Shown here: one piece after another, positions 8,286 through 17,338 of the stretch
Layout: every line of letters starts with the position of its first letter
How positions within the stretch are numbered: position 1 is the stretch's first letter
From: Natranaerovirga pectinivora
GTDB lineage: Bacteria; Bacillota; Clostridia; Lachnospirales; DSM-24629
NCBI RefSeq assembly: GCF_004342165.1
Contig: NZ_SMAL01000007.1
Location: 1 to 64,000 of the forward strand
Direction of reading: 5' to 3'
Length of the DNA: 64,000 nucleotides
The notes under the pieces: generated by a model
What the model saw: only the letters and a program-made list of their open reading frames with translations
The model's database searches: none
Told to the model about the DNA's origin: nothing
Made by a program: the position numbers and the translations under genes

Positions 8286-9722
8286 ATGGCAAAGGAAAAA
8301 AAATTAGTAGAAGCAATAACGTCTATGGAAGTTGATTTTGCACAGTGGTATACAGATGTAGTAAAAAAAGCTGAGTTAGTAGATTACTCAGGAGTTAGAG
8401 GATGTATGGTTATTAAACCAAATGGATACGCCATTTGGGAATTATTACAAAGACAATTGGATCAAAGGTTTAAGGATACGGGGCATCAGAATGTGTATAT
8501 GCCAATGTTTATACCAGAAAGCCTATTACAAAAAGAAAAAGATCATGTTGAAGGGTTTGCACCAGAGGTAGCATGGGTAACTCATGGAGGCTCTGAAGAA
8601 TTAACGGAGAGATTATGTGTTAGACCAACTTCAGAAACTTTATTTTGTGAACATTATTCAAATGAAATACAATCTTATAGAGATTTGCCTAAATTATACA
8701 ATCAATGGTGTTCTGTAGTAAGATGGGAAAAAACAACTAGACCATTTTTACGTTCATTAGAATTCTTATGGCAAGAAGGTCATACAGCGCATGCAACAGC
8801 AGAAGAAGCAGAAGAAGAAACAATTAAAATGTTGAATGTGTATGCCGATTTTTGTGAAGAAGTTTTAGCAATACCTATGATCAAAGGTCAAAAAACAGAA
8901 AAAGAAAAATTTGCCGGTGCAAAAGCAACTTATACCATTGAAAGTCTTATGCATGATGGTAAAGCGTTACAGTCAGGAACCAGCCATAACTTTGGTGATG
9001 GATTTGCAAAAGCATTTGAAATTCAATATACAGACAAAGACAATACATTAAAATACGCACACCAAACATCTTGGGGTGTTTCTACTAGATTAATAGGGGC
9101 AATTATTATGGTTCACGGAGACAATAATGGTTTGGTATTACCACCAGCTATTGCACCAACTCAAGTGGTTATTGTACCTATTGCTCAACACAAAGAAGGT
9201 GTCTTAGATAAAGCCAATGAACTTAAAGCTTTATTAAGCAAAGATTTTAGAGTTAAACTTGATGATACAGATAAAAGTCCAGGCTGGAAGTTTAGTGAGC
9301 ATGAAATGAGAGGGATCCCTCTTAGAGTTGAATTAGGACCAAAAGATATTGAAAACAATCAGGCAGTACTTGTAAGAAGAGATAATGGAGAAAAAATATT
9401 CATTAATCTTGATGAGATAGAAGAAAAAGTAGCTGAAACCATTGCTGCTATTCAAAGTGGACTGCTAGAAAAAGCTAGAAATCATCGTGATGAAAACACA
9501 TTTACAGCCAAGTCTATGGATGAATTTGAAAAAATACTTGTGGAAACACCAGGTTTTATCAAAGCAATGTGGTGTGGAGACACTGCTTGTGAAGAGACAA
9601 TTAAGGAAAAAACAGGGGCAACAGCTAGATGTATTCCTTTTGAACAAGAGGATATTAGTGATACATGTATTTGCTGTGATAAACCTGCTAAAAAAATGGT
9701 TTATTTTGCTAAAGCATATTAA
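8286..9722 (+). CDS. proS: Prolyl-tRNA synthetase, short archaeal/eukaryal type
   Basis: This 478-residue class II synthetase attaches proline to tRNA-Pro in the cytosol. Class II motif 2 is visible around residues 136-150 ([12 protein letters not shown]), with motif 3 features further on. The protein lacks the editing insertion (INS) of the long bacterial ProS. It instead has the C-terminal zinc-type domain of the type 3 enzymes, with Cys pairs in the last 50 residues (CGDTAC and CICC) and the typical terminal tyrosine. The start used is the ATG behind aaaggagat (8272-8280); the longer frame from 8238 would run through the T-box terminator. Expression should follow tRNA-Pro charging through the upstream T-box. 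An AT-rich hairpin downstream ends the unit. Confidence 0.97.
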   Translation: MAKEKKLVEAITSMEVDFAQWYTDVVKKAELVDYSGVRGCMVIKPNGYAIWELLQRQLDQRFKDTGHQNVYMPMFIPESLLQKEKDHVEGFAPEVAWVTHGGSEELTERLCVRPTSETLFCEHYSNEIQSYRDLPKLYNQWCSVVRWEKTTRPFLRSLEFLWQEGHTAHATAEEAEEETIKMLNVYADFCEEVLAIPMIKGQKTEKEKFAGAKATYTIESLMHDGKALQSGTSHNFGDGFAKAFEIQYTDKDNTLKYAHQTSWGVSTRLIGAIIMVHGDNNGLVLPPAIAPTQVVIVPIAQHKEGVLDKANELKALLSKDFRVKLDDTDKSPGWKFSEHEMRGIPLRVELGPKDIENNQAVLVRRDNGEKIFINLDEIEEKVAETIAAIQSGLLEKARNHRDENTFTAKSMDEFEKILVETPGFIKAMWCGDTACEETIKEKTGATARCIPFEQEDISDTCICCDKPAKKMVYFAKAY

Positions 9723-9739
9723 AAAAATTAAAAAAATTA

Positions 9740-9777
9740 AAATTTTCTATTGATTACTACATCAATAGGAAAATTTT
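9740..9777 (+). terminator. Terminator after proS
   Basis: A 15-bp AT-rich stem (AAATTTTCTATTGAT and its complement with one bulge) with a six-base loop lies just after the proS stop. The T-run is short, so efficiency is uncertain. Confidence 0.55.
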
Positions 9778-9795
9778 AAATAATAGGAGGTTAGT

Positions 9796-11331
9796 ATGAA
9801 GAAATTAATTGTAACGCTTATGATGATATTTTTGTTAGTACTTACAACAAAACCTTTATTGGCAAGAGAAGAAGTATCTTTTGAAATCAAAATAAATGGA
9901 CAAATTCTGAATATCCCTAAGGGGATGGGGGCGCCATTTATAGATATATCAAGTAGAACTCAAATTCCAGCTAGAGCTATAATAGAGGGTCTTGGTTATG
10001 TTGTTTTATGGAATAACGATACACAGACCATAGCTATTCTTGATAAAAAAGACAACTTAAAAGCAACACTAGTGATCGGAAGTAGGTTAGTAAAGCTATC
10101 AGGTGGAGAAATAATTGAGATGGATACAGAAGCTATATTAGGTAGTGATGGAAGAACCTATGTCCCTTTACGTTTTGTTAGTCAAGCGTTAGGATTTTTA
10201 ATACCCGATGATGGATATGCATTTAAAGATGGCGTTCATAAAATAGATTTAATAAATTCCGAAGAAATTAATAAGCTTAGTGTTGTGTTAAATGAAAAGC
10301 CATTATATAAAGTTTGGGAAAGTTTTTTTAATGGTAGAAGATATGTGAGTAGGTATAGTTTTATGGATAATCAAGGTAATATTGTAATTGAACCTAAAGA
10401 GTTTAGGGATGTAAATAATTTTAGAGAAGGACTTGCTGTAGTTACATACGATAGAAGGTCATATGGGTACATAAATACGGTAGGAGATATGGTAATAGAA
10501 CCCAATTTTTTTAGAGCATTTGACTTTTTTGAAGGATTTGCTAGAGTTATCTTGTTTGAGGATAGACATGGAATAATAGATAAAGAAGGTAGTATTGTTT
10601 TTGCTTTTGATAATAGATCATCTTCTATAATAAGTGATTTTAAAAATGGATTAGCACTTGCAAGAATAAATGGAGAGTATGTATTTATTAATACAGCTGG
10701 TGAGATTGTTGTTAGACCAGAAATTAAAGCAAATGATGCTGATAATTTTAGTGAAGATTTAGCCTTGATTAAAAATTATAGTGGATGGGGTTTTATTAAC
10801 AAAAAAGGCAAAGTAATTATACCGCTTCAATATCTATTTGCGAAAAATTTTTCTGAAGGAATAGCTGCTGTTCAAGATAAAAACAGTAAAAAATGGGGTT
10901 ATATAAACAAGCAAGGGGATTATATTATCGAACCTAAATACTATGAAGCTGAGACTTTTTCTGAAGGATTAGCTCTTGTAAATATTGGTGAAAGATTCAA
11001 TAATTATTATGTTTTTATTGATAGGGAAGGGAATTATATAGTAGATCTATATAAAGTTATAGAAAATATACATAAAGAATTTAGTGATACTTGGATATAT
11101 GATGTGACTAATTTTTCAGAAGGATTTGTAGCAGTAAGTTATAGGACATATATACCTAATGTAATAGGGCCTGTTTCAAACACATCGTATATTGATCAAA
11201 AAGGCAATATATTAACAACAATTTATCATGGTCATGGACAATTGGGCTATGGCCATGAATTTAGGGATGGAATAGCAGAAGTTGGAAACTATTATATAAA
11301 CAACACAGGTAAAATAATTAAGAAATGGTAA
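9796..11331 (+). CDS. Exported protein with copper-amine-oxidase-N domain and WG repeats
   Basis: This 511-residue protein has a cleavable signal peptide (about residues 1-23). Next comes a copper amine oxidase N-terminal type domain at about 28-145 (motifs PARAIIEGLGY and YVPLRFVSQALG), a module used by many Clostridia as a wall or surface domain without oxidase activity. The rest, about 165-510, is a run of WG-type beta repeats in which G-x-I/V-I-x-P and F-x-E-G-L/I-A recur about every 45 residues (for example WGFIN, WGYIN). WG repeats act as binding scaffolds; the ligand is unknown. Ribosome site aataggagg lies just upstream of the ATG. It stands alone between two terminators. Confidence 0.85.
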   Translation: MKKLIVTLMMIFLLVLTTKPLLAREEVSFEIKINGQILNIPKGMGAPFIDISSRTQIPARAIIEGLGYVVLWNNDTQTIAILDKKDNLKATLVIGSRLVKLSGGEIIEMDTEAILGSDGRTYVPLRFVSQALGFLIPDDGYAFKDGVHKIDLINSEEINKLSVVLNEKPLYKVWESFFNGRRYVSRYSFMDNQGNIVIEPKEFRDVNNFREGLAVVTYDRRSYGYINTVGDMVIEPNFFRAFDFFEGFARVILFEDRHGIIDKEGSIVFAFDNRSSSIISDFKNGLALARINGEYVFINTAGEIVVRPEIKANDADNFSEDLALIKNYSGWGFINKKGKVIIPLQYLFAKNFSEGIAAVQDKNSKKWGYINKQGDYIIEPKYYEAETFSEGLALVNIGERFNNYYVFIDREGNYIVDLYKVIENIHKEFSDTWIYDVTNFSEGFVAVSYRTYIPNVIGPVSNTSYIDQKGNILTTIYHGHGQLGYGHEFRDGIAEVGNYYINNTGKIIKKW

Positions 11332-11373
11332 GTTAAAATCTGTGTAGGAATATAGGGTTGAATTAAAGTGCGC

Positions 11374-11412
11374 ATCCAAAAGCTAGAGAAAAGCTTTTGG
11401 AGGTGCATTTTT
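11374..11412 (+). terminator. Terminator after the WG-repeat gene
   Basis: A stem CCAAAAGCT/AGCTTTTGG (within 11376-11400) is followed by GGTGCATTTTTATTTT. It is placed 45 bases after the stop and also borders the transposase remnant. Confidence 0.7.
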
Positions 11413-11428
11413 ATTTTGGCTCTTTAAA

Positions 11429-12022
11429 TTAACACCCTTGTAAAGGACAAATTTTAGACCCCATACTTAATAAATTATCTAATTTCTTGCTAGAGAAATA
11501 ATTGTAATAACCAGAACGTGATACGTTGGCAAGAGAACAAAGGGCACTAATAGTAAAAGACTTCATTTGAGATATTCTCCTTATTAACTTGAATTGTTCC
11601 CCAGTCATATTTCGTTTACATATCATCTCACTTTCTATTTTTTCGAGCTTTTTTATAAAGGCTAACTCTTGCTTGGTTTTCTTGAGTTCCTTCTTTAAGT
11701 GTAATATCTGTTGATCTTTACTTAAGACAGAATTAATATTTCTAGGTAAGAGATGTTTATCTTGAAATACTTCTAGACCATGTAAATTGTATTGTTTTTT
11801 CCATCGCTTAATTTGTTCTGTAGGTCTGGTTCCTAAATAAGAAATGTCAAAACCACACTTAGTAAACACCTGTTTAGCTGTGTAACCTTCTAATCCTAAT
11901 ATAATAGCTCTTTTTTTAAATTCATTACTATATAAAATTCTATCTATATTAGCATCAAGTACATATTTGTTTTTCTTTAGTTCTTCAATATGATAAGGAT
12001 TTAGTTTTTATATATTTCCCAT
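11429..12022 (-). pseudogene. IS3-family transposase remnant (OrfA plus start of OrfB)
   Basis: Reading the minus strand from an ATG at 12022, the frame encodes a helix-turn-helix OrfA-type N-terminus (KLNPYHIEELKK..., then SNEFKKRAIILGLEGYTAKQVF). After it come a Trp-Lys-Lys-rich linker, a coiled coil (KKELKKTKQELAFIKKLEKIE) and the first part of an OrfB-type segment (LCSLANVSRSGYYNYF). Codon 5 is a stop (TAA at 12010-12008). The sequence ends after about 35 residues of the OrfB segment, so the whole DDE integrase domain is missing. The apparent ORF from a GTG at 11869 is only the open part. This is a dead, truncated insertion sequence; the right end may lie in 12023-12150. No terminal repeats could be assigned. 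Confidence 0.85.
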
Positions 12023-12244
12023 AATATCTTCCTGTTTGTATTACTTTAATTTTACTTTGGGGTGTGAGAATTGTCCATTATTATAAATCCAGTCTACTTT
12101 GTAAAGCTTTGGGGTGTAGGAGGTGGGGAAAATAATTCGATTTTCCCTTCTACCCGATTAGTCCAAAGACAGTACAGCTACCTCAAATAGTTTACTTGAA
12201 ACAATGGAAGCTAATTAATGATAATTAAAAATGAGTGGGTATTA
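12023..12244. other. Intergenic stretch beyond the IS remnant
   Basis: No gene is seen. Two short repeats of tttggggtgt occur (about 12056 and 12108), and an eight-base-arm hairpin gggaaaat/attttccc lies at 12125-12146. These may be leftover IS-end or leader sequence, but no clear terminal inverted repeat can be matched to the other end. Confidence 0.35.
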
Positions 12245-12273
12245 TTTACAGTAACAATGCAATAAGATAGAAT
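12245..12273 (+). promoter_or_regulatory. Sigma-A type promoter of natAB
   Basis: TTTACA at 12245-12250 and TAGAAT at 12268-12273 with a 17-base spacer lie 34 bases before the natA start. Confidence 0.6.
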
Positions 12274-12306
12274 AATATGTATTGTTAGAAAATGAGGAGG
12301 GTATAA

Positions 12307-13083
12307 ATGATAGAGGTAAAGAATTTAACTAAAATATATAAGCTTAATAAAAAACAAATGAAAGAGTTAAAATCTAGAACTAATAAAAAAACAGCTGTTA
12401 ATAATTTAAGTTTTACAGCACATGAAGGAGAAATCTACGGCCTTCTTGGACCTAATGGAGCAGGAAAGACAACAACCTTAAGAAGTATTGCTACCTTGTT
12501 AAAACCAACAGAGGGAGAGATTGTTGTACAAGGTTTTGATGTTGTTAAAAAATCAAGTGAAGTAAGAAGAAGAATTGGGTTTTTAACCAATGAATTAAAA
12601 TTAGATACCCATTTTTCACCAAAGTACACGATGCAATTCTTCGGCAAGCTGTATGGGCTTGACAATGAAACTATAAAAAAAAGAACAGAAGAACTCTTTA
12701 AATACTTTGGAATTGATAACTTTTCAAATAAAAAAATAGAGGAACTATCCACAGGGATGAAACAAAAACTATCTATAGCAGTAAGTTTAGTCCATGACCC
12801 AGAGGTAGTTATCTTTGATGAGCCTACAAATGGATTAGATATTATTACGGCAAGAGCTGTTACGGATTATTTGTTTGAATTAAAAGAAAAAGGTAAATTA
12901 GTCATTGTGTCTACACATATTATGTCTGTAGCAGAAAAGCTATGTGACCGTATAGGGATTATTATTAACGGTGAGTTAAAGGCAGAGGGAAATGTTGCCC
13001 AAATATTAGCGTTAACCGATACAGAGGATTTAGAAGATGCATTCTTTGAGTTGTATAAAGCAAGTGTTAAGGAGGAGGCATAA
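12307..13083 (+). CDS. natA: ABC transporter ATPase, NatA type
   Basis: This 258-residue nucleotide-binding subunit couples ATP hydrolysis to export by the adjacent membrane subunit. Seen in sequence: Walker A GPNGAGKT (residues 48-55), signature LSTGMKQ (147-153), Walker B VVIFDEP (167-173) and the switch histidine in STHIM (about 204). An N-terminal KQMKELK-rich insertion before the Walker A is typical of NatA-like members. The NatAB family in Bacillus exports Na+, but the substrate here is inferred from similarity and the partner only. Good ribosome site gaggagg lies at about 12294-12300. natB follows after a one-base gap. Confidence 0.88.
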   Translation: MIEVKNLTKIYKLNKKQMKELKSRTNKKTAVNNLSFTAHEGEIYGLLGPNGAGKTTTLRSIATLLKPTEGEIVVQGFDVVKKSSEVRRRIGFLTNELKLDTHFSPKYTMQFFGKLYGLDNETIKKRTEELFKYFGIDNFSNKKIEELSTGMKQKLSIAVSLVHDPEVVIFDEPTNGLDIITARAVTDYLFELKEKGKLVIVSTHIMSVAEKLCDRIGIIINGELKAEGNVAQILALTDTEDLEDAFFELYKASVKEEA

Positions 13084-13084
13084 A

Positions 13085-14302
13085 ATGTTAAGTGTTATTA
13101 TAAAGAAAGAGTTTAAAAGAGTTTTTTCTGATAGAAGGCTAATATTTTCAATGTTTATTCTCCCTGCGGTTAGTATCTTTGCTATGTATTCTATCATGGG
13201 GATTGCTCTTGAAGGGATGATGAAAAATTTTGATGAACATACTTCTGTGGTCTATGTATATAATGCCCCTGAATTATTTAAGATGTATGGGTTAGATAAT
13301 GAATTAAATATGAGTATATCTTTTATTGAAACCAACGAAAATTTTGATAAAATTAAAGAAGATATCCGATTTGGTAGAGTGGATTTACTAGTTGAATTTG
13401 AAGAGGGTTTTATGGATATGGTTGATAGCTATGCCACAGGTAATCGTCCAGAAATAAGAACTTTTTATAATCCCTCTGAAGACAATTCAAATATTGCAAG
13501 AAACAGATTTAGAACTACTTTATTGTCAACCTTTGAAAATGATATCTTAGCGGAGCGTTTTGGGAATATAGACTATATTACAGTTTTTGATATTGATAGA
13601 ACTAATCCATCAGAAGGGATTATTCAAGATGATAATAGAGCAACTGGAAAAGGTCTTGCAATGTTACTACCTGTACTTATTACAGTGTTTTTATTCTCAG
13701 CGGTTATGGGTATTGGAACAGATACAATTGCAGGGGAAAAAGAGCGTGGCACTATGGCTACCCTTTTATTATCACCTGTAAAAAGAGAAACCATTGCCTT
13801 TGGAAAGTTAATAAGCTTAGGACTTGTTTCTATACTTTCAGTACTGTGTTCATTTGCAGGAATTATAGCTTCTATGCCATTTGCTGCAGTTATGTTTTCT
13901 GGTGGAGGGGATATGAATATATCAGGGTATCGATTGGATTTTATAGCTTATGTGCAATTATTCTTTATCATGATAGGTATGGCTGGTATTTTCGTTGGCA
14001 TTATTTCCTTGGTTTCTGTAAGAGCTAAAACAATAAAAGAGGCAAATACATATGCTGCGCCAATTACAATGATTGTTATGATGGGTGCTTTTGCCAATAT
14101 GTTTTCTCAAGGAACGCCAGAACTTACAAGCTTTGGTATACCTGTTTATGGAAGTGTGGCAGCATTAAAAGCTTTATTAGAATTGGAATTAACTATGGCA
14201 CAATTCTTTGTTAATATAGGTGGCTCAGCAATAGTCTTGGGTGTAATCATTGTTATGATAACTAAAACCTTTAATGATGAAAATATAATGCTAAATGCAT
14301 AA
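13085..14302 (+). CDS. natB: ABC transporter permease, NatB type
   Basis: This 405-residue ABC-2/NatB-type membrane subunit has one N-terminal helix (about residues 19-41), a large external domain (about 45-195), then five or so helices. Between the first two of these stands the conserved ABC-2 coupling stretch E-K-E-R-G-T-M-A-T-L-L-L-S-P at about residue 220. The ATG at 13085 follows aaggagg at 13070-13076, near the end of natA, so the two are translated together; an upstream frame start at 13037 lies inside natA and is unlikely. Together the pair forms a two-component exporter, probably of Na+ or another small cation or compound. Confidence 0.87.
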   Translation: MLSVIIKKEFKRVFSDRRLIFSMFILPAVSIFAMYSIMGIALEGMMKNFDEHTSVVYVYNAPELFKMYGLDNELNMSISFIETNENFDKIKEDIRFGRVDLLVEFEEGFMDMVDSYATGNRPEIRTFYNPSEDNSNIARNRFRTTLLSTFENDILAERFGNIDYITVFDIDRTNPSEGIIQDDNRATGKGLAMLLPVLITVFLFSAVMGIGTDTIAGEKERGTMATLLLSPVKRETIAFGKLISLGLVSILSVLCSFAGIIASMPFAAVMFSGGGDMNISGYRLDFIAYVQLFFIMIGMAGIFVGIISLVSVRAKTIKEANTYAAPITMIVMMGAFANMFSQGTPELTSFGIPVYGSVAALKALLELELTMAQFFVNIGGSAIVLGVIIVMITKTFNDENIMLNA

Positions 14303-14318
14303 AGGTTAATATATAAAG

Positions 14319-14355
14319 TAATCCTATCTTACAATACAAGATAGGATTATTTTTA
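14319..14355 (+). terminator. Terminator after natAB
   Basis: A perfect 12-bp stem TAATCCTATCTT/AAGATAGGATTA (14319-14349) with a seven-base loop is followed by ATTTTT. Confidence 0.88.
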
Positions 14356-14485
14356 TAAAAATGATGGATTCTTTAAGAAATATATGATTAAATTAATTGT
14401 AGAATACAGAATAAACATATTTAATGATATATTTTTTAAAAAGAGTATGGATACTAATTGTAAAAGTATGGTTAGGAGACTTATA

Positions 14486-15823
14486 ATGAAAATAAATTTG
14501 CCAAATGAAGTCATTTCAATTATAGATCAATTACAAGAGTCAGGATATAGTGCTCATGTTGTAGGTGGTTGTGTAAGAGATAGTTTATTAGGAAGAAAAC
14601 CAGAGGACTGGGATATTACCACCTCTGCAAAACCAGAAGAAGTTAAAAAATTATTTCAGAAAACAATAGATACTGGGCTGCAACATGGTACAGTTACGAT
14701 ATTAATAGACAATAAATCTTACGAAGTAACAACCTATCGAATTGATGGAAAATACTTAGATAATAGAAGACCTGAGTCTGTAGAGTATACACAAGATCTT
14801 ATTGAAGATTTAAAAAGAAGAGATTTTACAATTAATGCAATGGCATATAATAATGAAGATGGATTAGTTGATGTTTTTGATGGCATTAAGGATTTAAAAG
14901 AAGGCATTATAAAATGTGTGGGTAATCCAATAGAACGATTTAACGAAGATGCACTTCGTATGTTAAGGGCCATTAGATTTGCAGCCCAACTGAGCTTTAA
15001 GATAGAACAAAATACAGAGATAGCAATAAAAAAGCTTTCGAGAAACATCAATAATATTAGTGCTGAAAGAATTTTAGTAGAACTTACAAAGCTATTAATT
15101 TCTAATAATCCTCAATTAATAAAAAAATTATATGAACTCAACCTCCTAGAAAATATAATTCCTGAGTTTCTCCCTTGCTTTGAGACAGAACAAGAAAATC
15201 CTCATCATATGTATAATGTAGGAGATCATACATTAAAGACATTAGGGTATATTGAAGGAGATGCAATTCTAAGATGGACTATGTTATTTCATGATATAGG
15301 AAAGCCAGCAAAAAAAACAACAGATAAAAAAGGAATTGCTCACTTTTACGGTCATGCAGAAGAAAGTAGCATACTTGCTGAAAGAATATTGAAAAGGTTA
15401 AAGGCAGACAATAAAACAATAACAACTGTAAAAAGATTAATCATTCATCATGACTATAGATACAAAGTAAGTTCAAAAACAGTAAGAAAAGCTATATTCA
15501 AGGTAGGAGAGGATATTTTTCCATTGCTATTAAAGGTGCAAAAAGCAGATGTTATGGCACAAAGTGAGTATATGAAGGAAGAAAAATTGTTAACAATAGA
15601 AAAAATTAATGAGATTTATAAAAAAATAATAGAGGAAAATCAATGTGTAAGCATAAAACAATTAGAAATTACTGGAAAAGATATAATAGCATTAGGCATC
15701 AATGAAGGCAAACATATTGGGGAAACTCTAAACTTCCTAATTAACGTCGTATTAGAAGATCCTGAAAAAAATAATACGTTTACCTTATTAGAATTAGCAA
15801 AGAAAAAATTAAATATAAAATAA
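14486..15823 (+). CDS. cca: CCA-adding tRNA nucleotidyltransferase with HD domain
   Basis: This 445-residue class II CCA-adding or polyA-polymerase-type enzyme matures tRNA 3' ends. Seen: GGCVRD (27-32), catalytic acidic pair in DWD (41-43), RRDFT at about 110 and the RNA-binding RxxR-type helices in the middle. A C-terminal HD phosphohydrolase-like domain follows, with LFHDIGKP near residue 270 and HH further on. The ATG at 14486 is preferred for its aggag site at 14473-14477; an upstream frame from 14384 would add 34 low-complexity residues. Since the single gene carries both nucleotidyltransferase and HD parts, it is expected to add the full CCA. It stands alone. Confidence 0.95.
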   Translation: MKINLPNEVISIIDQLQESGYSAHVVGGCVRDSLLGRKPEDWDITTSAKPEEVKKLFQKTIDTGLQHGTVTILIDNKSYEVTTYRIDGKYLDNRRPESVEYTQDLIEDLKRRDFTINAMAYNNEDGLVDVFDGIKDLKEGIIKCVGNPIERFNEDALRMLRAIRFAAQLSFKIEQNTEIAIKKLSRNINNISAERILVELTKLLISNNPQLIKKLYELNLLENIIPEFLPCFETEQENPHHMYNVGDHTLKTLGYIEGDAILRWTMLFHDIGKPAKKTTDKKGIAHFYGHAEESSILAERILKRLKADNKTITTVKRLIIHHDYRYKVSSKTVRKAIFKVGEDIFPLLLKVQKADVMAQSEYMKEEKLLTIEKINEIYKKIIEENQCVSIKQLEITGKDIIALGINEGKHIGETLNFLINVVLEDPEKNNTFTLLELAKKKLNIK

Positions 15824-15848
15824 AAATTTCAAATTCACTTTATCCTGT

Positions 15849-15916
15849 CCTCATATTTTAGTAATTAAAGTCATATAAATAACAGTAGTTGGCTTTATGT
15901 AAAATATGAGGTTTTT
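15849..15916 (+). terminator. Long-loop terminator candidate after cca
   Basis: A perfect 12-bp inverted repeat CCTCATATTTTA (15849-15860) and TAAAATATGAGG (15900-15911), loop of 39 bases, is followed by TTTTTC. The long loop lowers confidence. Confidence 0.55.
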
Positions 15917-16088
15917 CTATTGAGTAAAATTAATATCACGAACCACTAAGATCGATTATAGAAAACCTATTAAAAAGGTACATAAATTGATAAAGCAAAT
16001 AAATGCCAACATAAAATCAGATTATAAGGACTTCTAGAAGTCTTATAATAGGGCTGAAAAACAAACTAAATTGGCAGGGGGGATTGCC

Positions 16089-17081
16089 GTGATAGAAAAC
16101 ATAAATAAGATAGTAGAAAATTACGGATTTAAAGTGAAAAATTACTATAGAGGAAGAGGTGCTCATATATGTGAGACCAATAAAGGCGTAAAACTCTTAA
16201 AAGAAATGGAAACCACAGTTAATAGAACATGGTTTGAGTTTTACGTGAAAAAACATTTAATTGAAAAGGGATTTACGGATGTAGATCAGTTTAACTTAGT
16301 GGAAGATAAACCTTTTTATGAATTAAATGACAAAAAGTATATTTTGAAAGATTGGTGTACAGGTAGAGAATGTAATTTATACGATGAGAAAGAAACCATT
16401 CAAGCAGTGGAAAACTTAGCTAAGATACATAAAGGGCTTCAAAATGTAAGTTTTCCAGAACATAGTGTTGTGTATAGTAATCTTGGAGATCTTACATATA
16501 ATTTAAAAAGACATACAAATGAACTAAAAAAAGTACGTAAATATATACGAAATAAAAGTCATTGGTCAGAATTTGATATATTATTTTTGAAAAATTACAG
16601 CTATTATTATAGTAAAGCCAAAGAATCCATAAATGGGTTTGAGGTATCAGATTACAATTCTCTTGTAAAAGATGCTCAAAGCAAAGGTCAGGTTTGCCAT
16701 GGTCAGTATACCCAACATAATGTTTTATTAACAAATAGTTCTACAATGACTGTTAATTTTGAAAAAAGTTGCTTAGACCTTCAGATAATGGATTTATACC
16801 ATTTCATTAGAAAAGTAATGGAGAAAAACAATTGGAATGCAAATTATGGGATGAAAATGATAGAGGCATATAATAAGGTGAATTCTTTGGATCAAGATGG
16901 TTTAGAAATATTATACTTTACGTTATTATATCCAGAAAAGTTTTGGAAAATAGCCAATTACTATTTTAATACAAGAAAAGCCTGGGAGCCAAAATTAAGT
17001 TTAGAAAAACTCCAAAAAATAATTACTCAAAAGGAAACAAAACATGAATTTCTATCAATGTTAGAAAAAAGTTGTAAATGA
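16089..17081 (+). CDS. CotS-family spore coat protein, kinase-like fold
   Basis: This protein of about 330 residues belongs to the CotS/YsxE/YutH group of spore-coat proteins with a choline-kinase/aminoglycoside-phosphotransferase fold. Seen: an N-terminal lobe with YELNDKKYILKDW, an HGQYTQHNV loop at about 205 where active kinases have HGDxxxxN, and NFEKSCLDLQIMDLYHFIRK, where the metal-binding DFG-like Asp is replaced by Asn. The catalytic Asp and metal ligand are therefore absent, as commonly in CotS-like pseudokinases. The GTG at 16089 sits seven bases after caggggg and is preferred to the TTG at 16071. It is expected to be made in the mother cell. It is a single gene followed by a strong terminator. 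Confidence 0.85.
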   Translation: MIENINKIVENYGFKVKNYYRGRGAHICETNKGVKLLKEMETTVNRTWFEFYVKKHLIEKGFTDVDQFNLVEDKPFYELNDKKYILKDWCTGRECNLYDEKETIQAVENLAKIHKGLQNVSFPEHSVVYSNLGDLTYNLKRHTNELKKVRKYIRNKSHWSEFDILFLKNYSYYYSKAKESINGFEVSDYNSLVKDAQSKGQVCHGQYTQHNVLLTNSSTMTVNFEKSCLDLQIMDLYHFIRKVMEKNNWNANYGMKMIEAYNKVNSLDQDGLEILYFTLLYPEKFWKIANYYFNTRKAWEPKLSLEKLQKIITQKETKHEFLSMLEKSCK

Positions 17082-17083
17082 TA

Positions 17084-17108
17084 AGACCCTCTAATAGGGT
17101 CTTTTTTT
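17084..17108 (+). terminator. Terminator after the cotS-like gene
   Basis: A 7-bp stem AGACCCT/AGGGTCT (17084-17102) with loop CTAAT is followed by seven T. Confidence 0.9.
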
Positions 17109-17242
17109 GGTTTATTTACAATTTATTGGGAATAATTAATAATAGTCATTGAAAAGTACAAGTATTATTCACATATTGATGAATATTTAAAAGAAGTATC
17201 TTACCATTATTTTACGAAAACATTAAATTTCATTAAAAAAAT

Positions 17243-17270
17243 TTGCTTTTTCATCTTTTTATATTATAAT
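17243..17270 (+). promoter_or_regulatory. Sigma-A type promoter of the PEGA lipoprotein gene
   Basis: TTGCTT at 17243-17248 and a perfect TATAAT at 17265-17270 are separated by 16 bases. The coding start lies 69 bases after the -10 box. Confidence 0.65.
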
Positions 17271-17338
17271 AACTATAACATTTTACATATTTATAAAACA
17301 AGTTTTTTTAGAGCGTTAAGGAAAGAGGTAGAACTTAA

